Made by a program: the position numbers and the translations under genes. The notes under the pieces were generated by a model. That model did not search any database. It was not told the DNA's origin and saw nothing but the letters and a program-made list of their open reading frames with translations. DNA of 64,000 nucleotides from Gigaspora margarita (lineage: Eukaryota; Glomeromycota; Glomeromycetes; Diversisporales; Gigasporaceae): contig WTPW01000795.1 in NCBI GenBank assembly GCA_009809945.1, positions 126,659-190,658 on the forward strand. The letters are read 5' to 3'. Positions 57,101 to 64,000 of this stretch are shown here, piece by piece (positions within the stretch are counted from its first letter, which is position 1; each line of letters opens with the position of its first letter).

Positions 57101-60100
57101 ATCGTTACAAATTACTTATTTTTTTTCTTAGCATAAGCCTATGACAAATACTATGTACTCTAATATTATTAATATAATAAGCATACAAATTCTTTTTTTG
57201 AAAAAAAAATTAGTTTCAAATAACTTTTATCAATATATCTTAAGATAAATGCCGCTACAAGACGTATGCGTATGTACGTAAAGATTACTGTCGATCGTTA
57301 AAAACTTTAATAAATCGGTAAAATATTAATATAGAATTCAATATTGCAATGTACTAAAATCTGGTTATTTGTTAAAAAAAATAAAGATTAAAATTTTTTT
57401 CTTATTTATTAATACCTTATAATTTATTTTAATACCTTATAATAAAACTGTAACAACTTTCTAATAGAGTATAGTCTTTTTAAAATTGTGTGTGAGTTAA
57501 AATTTTTGACCGAATTTTAAATATTAACCAATTGGCCGTTGGCCGTTTGCCAACCGATTCATATAGAATACGGATTGAATAATTGAATCCAGATTCGTCC
57601 CGATTCAAGTTATATACAAAGTAGTATTCAGATTCGATTTGAATGGCCTTTAATTAAAGAATAGGATCGAGGTACTATCTTTGTTAACTCTCGTAAGTGA
57701 TTAATACTGCAGTATAAGTGAAGCTACTATAATTTAAACTTATTAAACCTAAGAATAGTTTTTTGTAACTTATTATAAATCTTCATCATGACGACTAATT
57801 CACAGACCGCATCAAACATTTATTTAATGTTATATTTTTTAGAATATAATTTATTATTTTACGGTTTCTATAAAACTCGTGGGTACAGGAATTAGAAGTT
57901 ACTGGCTAGTTGAGAAGTTAAGAAAGATTTGCGCTCCGGATCAGACAAAGAGTGATCAATAAAATTAAAAAACATGTCACAATGGCTATCTTCATTTTGC
58001 CCATGTACTAACTTGAACAAACTGTGCATGAAATATTGAAGATATGGATACTATAAATTGTAAAGTTATTTAGTTATTAAACAAATTGAGTAAATAAATT
58101 AAATCAGTTAATTAAGTTAATTAACTCAATTAAGTCAATTAAATTAATTAAGTAAATTAAGTAGATTAAGCGGAATGCTTATTAATTTTAGAACCTGAAA
58201 ATCTTGATCCCAAAGCTTTTCTAAATTTGAATCAATATCCAAATGCACGGTTTATGCCAAGTCGTCCCATTTTGATAATTTTTCAAAACATTCAAATCTG
58301 CATTCTTCCCAAATTGTGACCTAATAAAGAGGACATAGAAAGCATAAAAAAATCGTCAAATCAACTAAATTGAAAAGTTTAACGATACAAACTTCAGCAT
58401 CATCAGCATCTTCTACTTCACTTAATGCTTGCAAGTAGAATTCACACGCTGAAGCATAATCTCCTATTAATTCAGCATTAAGAGCGTTTATTCAAAAAAA
58501 ATACATATATATGTAAGAAAAATATTAAATACATCGTTAAGAGCATCTATTCAAGAAAAATATATACACGTATGTATAGGAAAAATATTGAATGCAGTAA
58601 AAATATCAAGTACACTTGCCATTGGTATATTGATGGTGAGCAATATAATTTTCATATATACTCTTATAAACATCACTGCTATCAATTGTATAAAGATATG
58701 CTAATTCTATCCATGGTTGTTTGTTCTCGGCAACGAGACCAGTATTTGTAGTACGAGTTTTTTTTTGACCCTATATAATTAAATTTTAAACTTGTTAAAT
58801 GATACAACTAAAAGTTGATAATAAAATATAAATACTCACCCCTTTGTGTAGGAAACAGTGTCAGATATTGTTCAATTAACGTTATACCCATTGATTCTTC
58901 TGTCGAACTAATTTCACCAGTTTTCCTGATAGCCAAAGGATCAATTTTGATATCAGGAATTTCATAACATATTCTTAGACAGCTGCTAATCAATGGTGGA
59001 AAGTGTGATGTTGTTGCGTTGGAAATGGTCTGAATATGTTGAGACATTGAATTTGAATATTCATTTTGCGCATTAACATCCTAAAAATAACAAATGTTAT
59101 TGCTAAGAATATTTTTAACTATTGAAGATGGTTTCGGATTTTTTTTTTTTTACCATGATTGTTTTATCCCAAGTGGCATCGTAAATGGATATAAATAATG
59201 TGGAAAACAAAATTCGAAAAATATCCAAGTCTCTATGCGCCAATGCTTGTAATGGGCCAATAACGTCGCTATGTTTAATTTCAATATCAGGAAGTTCACC
59301 TAGACGTCAAATGATTAACATGAATGTTTATTTCTTTAAACGAGAATTTCTATAAAAATTATATCAAACAAACCAACTCGATATTGACGCAACATTGAAA
59401 CTTGTTTTGAAACAGTTCCTGGTCTCACAGAATTATATATTTCATTTTTTTTTGTTCGTATACGCCAAATTCTTGTAATCTTCTTGTTGACTACCAAAAT
59501 ATGTTGGTAAAAATCGTCTTCGAAGTTTTGATACATTTGTTGAGAACTATGCACCGACCTTACAAAAAAATTCAAAAAGATTGAAGATAAGTCTATTAAA
59601 TGTATTAAATGTAAATTTAAACTTTATAATTTACAAAAGCAAATTAACAAATACTTAGATGCATCGTCTGAATCGTCATAAATAACCTGTTTTCTTTTAC
59701 CCAATACAGGAACATTTGCGGGAGAAAACAATAAATTTGATTGCGTCAATGTCCAAGTTGACAACTGAGATCAAATATCATAATTCACTAGTATTGGTAA
59801 CCAAATCAATAATTAACAATATAAAAACTAATTGCGAAACTATTAAGAAATGATTCGTCCTTACTTGGATCATTTGTCAGGCTGAATGCGTAATTTTTAT
59901 TTGTCGTTCGAACGAATCCTTCTTGAAAGTTTCGTTATAATAAGGCTTTTATAAAATTTTTCAAAGCTTTAGAGTAAATAAAAACAAATATTTTACAATG
60001 CAATAATAATTTATATTAACTACCTTTGATTACTTTTTTGCAAAGAGGCGTCATAATATTATTCACCCGCCATAAGGTGTCTATATTGTCAACATTGTCA

Positions 60101-60165
60101 TCAAATTTAGATTGAGGTAAAGGCTGATCAAATACAGGTTTTTCATAATCTATGCTTTTTTTTTT
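51127..60165 (-). pseudogene. PRKDC-like: DNA-PKcs (PRKDC)-like PI3K-related kinase, 5'-truncated and mutated
   Basis: About 30 short exons on the minus strand follow the C-terminal third of DNA-PKcs in order. FAT part: [19 protein letters not shown] (59.3 kb), FFNFIDHSLS (58.0 kb), FPRLLQIISIY (54.2 kb). Kinase part: EIPGQYDGLGIPDP (53.0 kb), FLVK/GGEDL*LDQR (52.9-52.75 kb), VVPITGSLGIIEW (52.6 kb), SPEAHLAIRNEF, GDCHLEN (52.08 kb), [19 protein letters not shown] (51.95 kb), RYPRQKLDFARRKLEGENPA (51.45 kb). FATC part: ARGDREHNIRA and ATDPVALGIMYVGWMGWL, stop at 51127. DNA-PKcs acts with Ku in non-homologous end joining. Damage: a TGA inside GGEDLR (52757-52759), TGA at 59877-59879, TAA at 58252-58254, Arg to Cys in GDRH, several frameshifts, and a 2-kb insertion. 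The N-terminal two thirds are absent. Confidence 0.85.
55870..57889. repeat. Tandem-duplicated block inserted in the DNA-PKcs-like gene
   Basis: Splits the FAT coding sequence between SDPERKSFLTSQLASNF (57.9 kb) and ELALTSITRNDTKQAL (55.56 kb). It consists of two direct copies (55870-56560 and 56563-57050, both starting near CCATTACGAATTAGG) plus a degenerate third (57050-57360). Shared words are AGGCAACTGCCACTATAATG and ACGTGTCAGTAATAACGTGT. It has no gene and no recognised ends. Confidence 0.7.
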
Positions 60166-60253
60166 TTATCCTTCTAGTAATAAAAAGCATGAATATTGTA
60201 AAAAGAGTGTCTCAATCTCGGAACAGTATAAACTCGTTAATTCAATAAACGAA
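60166..60253. other. Junction between the truncated DNA-PKcs-like gene and kinase fragments
   Basis: A T tract (60157-60169), then sequence with no clear assignment. This is where the 5' part of the DNA-PKcs-like gene has been lost. Confidence 0.4.
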
Positions 60254-60391
60254 CAATTTTTAGAAGCTTATGAAATTAAACCTATTATCGAATAACCAAA
60301 CCATTCAAATCATATGTATATCAGTAAAACCTATCGATACACGGGAAATATCAAAGGATTAGGATAGTATGAAATTCCTGAAGATTTATAG
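60254..60391 (+). pseudogene. C-terminal tail fragment of a Sel1-kinase
   Basis: Reads QFLEAYEIKPIIE, stop, then MYISK and YEIPEDL, stop at 60389-60391. This matches the end of the 3720-5946 protein (QFLEADKTKPTIE...MYISKPIN...YEIPDNL). Internal stop and indels show it is dead. The kinase domain itself is missing upstream. Confidence 0.75.
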
Positions 60392-60824
60392 GTCAAAATA
60401 AAGTTATTCACATTTATTACCAAAAATTGCGAAATGAATAATATAATATAATTTAAAAAATCTTTTATTTACACTAGTATATTGCATGTGAAACATGGGT
60501 GAAAGTTGTAATACAAAATTATGTTAAAGAAAGGTTAACCGATATACAGTATTAGAAAGTTTGATGGTTGTCTGTGACATAGGTACTGTAAAATAAGGAG
60601 CGCGTGTTATTGTATGATTATTAATCGTCGAACAAGCACTATGTATTTTAATGAAATGAATATATTATTATTATGTAACAGTGAAGATATATGAAATGTC
60701 GCCAAAAAGAATCTTAAATTTAATTTTCATCTTCTGGACTTGGCGAATAATTTGTGTGAAGAACTTGACATTAAAGAATTTAATATTTGTAAGGACTGGC
60801 AGGTCTATACACTTACAAGCATAC
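60392..60824. other. Gene-free stretch between two kinase fragments
   Basis: No credible domain; one frame (60690-60830) is open but is not recognised. Confidence 0.35.
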
Positions 60825-61030
60825 AAGCAGAATGTCGTTAATAATACACCACAATGTTATAAAATCTAATAAAAAAATGTTGGGAAAAATGTCCAGAAAA
60901 ACGTCCAACTGCAGAAGAAATTAATTGTACTTTTATAAAATTGAAAGAAGACGAAAAAATATCATTAAAATTATCTGAATCTGAAAAAGTAATAAAAGAT
61001 GTTTCAAATAACATAGCCAAATTACATTAA
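60825..61030 (+). pseudogene. Kinase C-lobe end fragment
   Basis: VVNNTPQCYK, a one-base frameshift, then LIKKCWEKCPEKRPTAEEIN and a charged tail ending NIAKLH at the TAA 61028-61030. CW....P..RP is the typical last helix of TKL/tyrosine-like kinase domains and matches LMERCWNKNPEKRPSAKEL of the minus-strand kinase. The rest of the domain is absent. Confidence 0.7.
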
Positions 61031-62360
61031 ATCGAAATATAGAAGTAGATCATATTACTCTATAAATCATATTCTCGGGATTATTGAGACAGCAGATATA
61101 TTTATATCCTGCGATCTTGATATCTGATATAGTAATCAGAGTATAAATAACGTTTAAATTCGGATAGCAAATTATTAATTCTGAATACCTGAACCAATAA
61201 AATGTATTCATTTTAAAATCGATCTATATCCGCGGAACTTTATAAGTTTGTATTTGGTATAATTTATAACTAAAATTCCATTATTGTTTATAGTCGAAAA
61301 ATAGCTAGAGAATTTTTATTGTTCAGAGAGAAGACTTTAATAAGAAGAGTACAAAGACATATATTTATGATTTTCCGCATTCCAAAATTGTACGCAGAAA
61401 AGATTCCCAAATAATATACTTTGCAATGGAATTTTAAGTAATGCTAACTGAGAATTTTATTTAATATATACACTTAGGATTAAGGTGTTCTCAAGCACCT
61501 TAATCAATCGGTTGTAACAGGCCTGGGTAAATTTTAACAACATTAACATTATTTGAAGTTTATTTTGGGTTATTTCGGATTATTTCTAAATTCGTCTGAA
61601 TTGATCTTAATTCCTCATGAGCCAAAAAGAAACTTTTTTATTCCAATATTTTATATAGCACTACTTGTACTTGAGCATTACGTATCAGTTCTAGTGCTGT
61701 TCTCCAAAAATTTTTTAACGATTTCATATTTTATTTATAGAAATAAATGATGTAGAGCTTTACATTCTTTTAAGTAAATATTCGTGAATTATTGATCTTT
61801 TGTTTTGGGCACTGATTGTCTTATGTGAGTTAAATGTGTTTGATCTTTTCTTTTCCCATACTTAATGTCAAACGTGGTTATTTATCGCGGCACAAATTCT
61901 GTAAGGTAATTTGATTTCGATTTTAATTTGTGGCTCGTTTCATGACGCGTAAGTGGGTGTTGTATTTAATTATGCAACATTTCAATATATGAAATAACAA
62001 TATAATTTTTTGGAAAATATGTTAATTAATAAAAGCAATAAAATTTTAAAGTTCATAGCTCGTAAAAATATAATCCGATTTTCACTTTTTAAGCATATCA
62101 CAAAAATTACTTTTCAGAAAAAATGTAGGATTATTATAAGGTAGTTGACTAATCATAAGTCAGTTTTTTTTTTTAGCATATGATATCATTTTTGTCAAAA
62201 CAATAGTTGAACTATCAACAGGCATTATTCCTAGAATATAATATTTTTTTCATATTAACTTCAAAGTAAAATAATATTGTAAAAGAATCTGATTATTAAT
62301 TTACGCTCTAATAACAATTTTACAGTTGTAAAACTTTTAAGAGATTTTTAATATCTAAGT
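61031..62360. other. Gene-free stretch
   Basis: No gene, RNA or clear repeat recognised. AT-rich; the open frame at 61553-61750 has no start context or domain to support it. Confidence 0.45.
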
Positions 62361-63100
62361 TAGTGTTCCGCAAGATCCGATCCGAGATCCGGATCCGATC
62401 CGAATCCGGTGCTTCGGATCCGATCCGAAGATCCGTTTGGATCCGTTCATGCTGATTGGTTGTACTTTGCAGACTCTGATTGGTTAATATAAATTGCCAC
62501 CAATACGATTACTGATTTGAAAATTAGTGGGACACTTGAAAAATTTTCTTGTTTTTGAAACCTTTCGGTTTCGTCATATGAATCGTCCCACTAAATTTCA
62601 AATCAGCTGTAAAACGTAATGATAAATCTTATGAATTTGATATGCGAACTTGCTTTTACTAACTTTTATTTTATATATGATACTTAGCAATTAAATTAAT
62701 GCGAATGAAATAAATTTTATGTATTATAATAACAAATAAGTATTTATAATCTTTAATTTTAATGACCTTTATAACGTGGATGAATTGATTGTATAGTGGT
62801 AACGAAGTATTTTTGTAAAATTATTTAATTTCACAGTTAATAAAATATTTTTATACTCATGGATTAAATAACGATAAATGTTCTTTGTACCTCCTGTGAA
62901 TGACCGTACGTGTTTACCCTTATAGATCTTAAATGGGTCATAATATTAATTGTGTTTAGTTGTGTAACTATATCGAATCCGGATCCGGATCCGGATCTTT
63001 GGCTTCGAATTCGGATCTGAACATGGATCCGATCCGGTTTTCGGATCGGATCCGGATCTTTTAAAATATCCGTCCGATCCGATCCGTGCGGAACACTAAT
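62361..63100. mobile_element. hAT-like element with GATCCGGATCC word arrays, 740 bp
   Basis: Starts TAGTGTTCCGC and ends with the exact complement GCGGAACACTA, flanked by an 8-bp duplication with one mismatch (ATCTAAGT 62353-62360, ATCAAAGT 63101-63108). GATCCGGATCCGATCC-like words fill 62375-62445 and 62975-63090 in inverted arrangement. Contains a nested MITE (62509-62612). An open frame through the repeat words is not a gene. Confidence 0.85.
62509..62612. mobile_element. Short MITE, 104 bp, same family as 18683-18973
   Basis: Ends TTACTGATTTGAAAATTAGT and the complement ATTTCAAATCAGCTGTAA, with the GTGGGAC core. A central GAAACCTTTCGGTTTC palindrome replaces the longer interior. The left end has lost two bases of the CAGCTG motif. 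Confidence 0.8.
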
Positions 63101-63618
63101 CAAAGTTACTTGTCCTCTAATAGTTTTACTTAAAAACACATATAATTAATAAAATTATATAAAAATTGAGTTATGATGCACAAAACAGTTACATATCCAT
63201 GCTATGACTTAAAATAAAGCATTACAACAAGTTATGCATAACTTAATTACGATACAGTTTATTCCAATGCCTTGAGATTCTACGGCATCATTGCCTCTTA
63301 CTATACAGTAGATAGTACTTCAACCATTAACTGTTAATAGATCTACCTTTTCCGACGTGATGTAGCATGATACAGTGTGATGCAACTTGAGTTACTTGGA
63401 AAGACGTTCTCTACGAAAATATTTTATTAGTAAAACATTGCGTGTTGGTTTTTTTTTAAAGTTTACTTATACCCGATTTTAAACTAACTGTATAAATACT
63501 CGTGTAACGTTGATCGCGGTGGTAATTTTTCCTAATTAGAGTAGATCATCTGATAGATGCAATACTATTTATAGTCTATGTCACATAACATTTTTTAAAA
63601 CTCCGATTGCACTAATTC
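63101..63618. promoter_or_regulatory. Upstream region of the F-box gene
   Basis: No gene. TATAAATA at about 63492 lies about 127 bp before the F-box start codon and could be its TATA box; nothing else is recognised. Confidence 0.3.
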
Positions 63619-63846
63619 ATGGCATCGAAAATACTTAAGGGCGATATGCCCGAATTAATGGAGAATATTCTTAATAATCTAAATGATGACATTCATTCCT
63701 TACACTCATGCACACTTGTAGGTCGACATTGGTGCAAAATGTCAATTCCTATTCTTTGGCAAGAACCATTTTTATTCGAGAGAAAGCCTTTATTCATTTC
63801 TAATTATTTTTCATCTCTTGGCGAATACTGTCACGGGCTAAAGTAA
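63619..63846 (+). CDS. F-box protein, N-terminal part, 75 residues before a stop
   Basis: ATG start with MPELMENILNNLNDD...LHSCTLVGRHWCKMSIPILW, the two-helix F-box pattern that recruits proteins to SCF ubiquitin ligases through Skp1. F-box genes are greatly expanded in Glomeromycotina, usually with leucine-rich repeats after the F-box. Here the frame ends at TAA 63844-63846 soon after YFSSLGEYCHGLK, where relatives normally continue, and the following 150 bp do not clearly resume in another frame. It is probably truncated or the product of a 3' rearrangement; an intron cannot be excluded because the window ends at 64000. Confidence 0.7.
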   Translation: MASKILKGDMPELMENILNNLNDDIHSLHSCTLVGRHWCKMSIPILWQEPFLFERKPLFISNYFSSLGEYCHGLK

Positions 63847-64000
63847 CCTTCGGAATTAGGCGCAGTAAACCTGTGATCGAAGAAACAAGAAACCTAAAGA
63901 AAGAAATCAAGAATTAATCAATTAAAAATAGTTAACGATATTATTAAACATAGCCATCGTTATGTAATCGTATAATACTTATCGTCATCAGTCCCTTTAG

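Noticed and set aside
62864-63139. Minus-strand frame rich in Arg, Ser, Gly and Ile
   Set aside because: Translation of the GATCCGGATCC word array at the end of a hAT-like element, not a protein.

Overview
The window is AT-rich eukaryotic DNA with short introns (about 60-90 bp). It has Sel1-repeat proteins fused to protein kinases, an F-box gene and a dense population of small inverted-repeat transposable elements. This combination fits the repeat-rich genome of an arbuscular mycorrhizal fungus (Glomeromycotina, Rhizophagus-like). The assignment rests on gene-family style and base composition, not on a database search. Scattered N bases and many one-base homopolymer indels suggest a draft assembly, so some 'pseudogene' calls below could be sequencing errors.

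Left part (1-18 kb). One intact-looking spliced gene, Sel1 repeats plus kinase, lies at 3720-5946 (+). Next to it on the minus strand is a longer relative, TPR repeats then a Sel1 array then a kinase (7654-12718), full of frameshifts and interrupted in a TPR exon by a small transposon. A second minus-strand Sel1-kinase (13372-14371) is cut in its kinase intron. A matching downstream kinase exon lies 4 kb away on the opposite strand (17401-17692). Between them is a block of palindromes and a satellite of about 325 bp period.

Middle part (18-43.6 kb). No convincing protein gene. Its core is a head-to-tail pair of diverged 5.8-kb noncoding repeats (copy A 21509-27309, copy B 27310-37920). Copy B is 4.8 kb longer because it took in a solo LTR, TA-flanked MITEs and hAT-like elements with 8-bp target duplications. 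Copy A mostly preserves the empty sites. After it come a second 325-bp satellite inside a terminal-inverted-repeat element (39832-41516) and a striking palindrome built of palindromes (42392-43649).

Right part (43.6-64 kb). A decayed spliced gene that looks like a DDE/RNase H-fold transposase (44026-47841, +) lies between terminal inverted repeats about 6.5 kb apart. On the minus strand, 51127-60165 is a 5'-truncated, mutated gene for the catalytic subunit of DNA-dependent protein kinase (DNA-PKcs/PRKDC-like). FAT, PI3K-like kinase and FATC regions are all recognisable, with a 2-kb repeat block inserted. Kinase fragments (60254-61030), a GATCC-rich hAT-like element (62361-63100) and the start of an F-box gene (63619-63846) close the window.

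The genes do not form a pathway. The window reads as a graveyard: one live kinase, several dead relatives, a dying DNA-repair kinase, and layers of nested non-autonomous elements that can be ordered in time because they interrupt one another.
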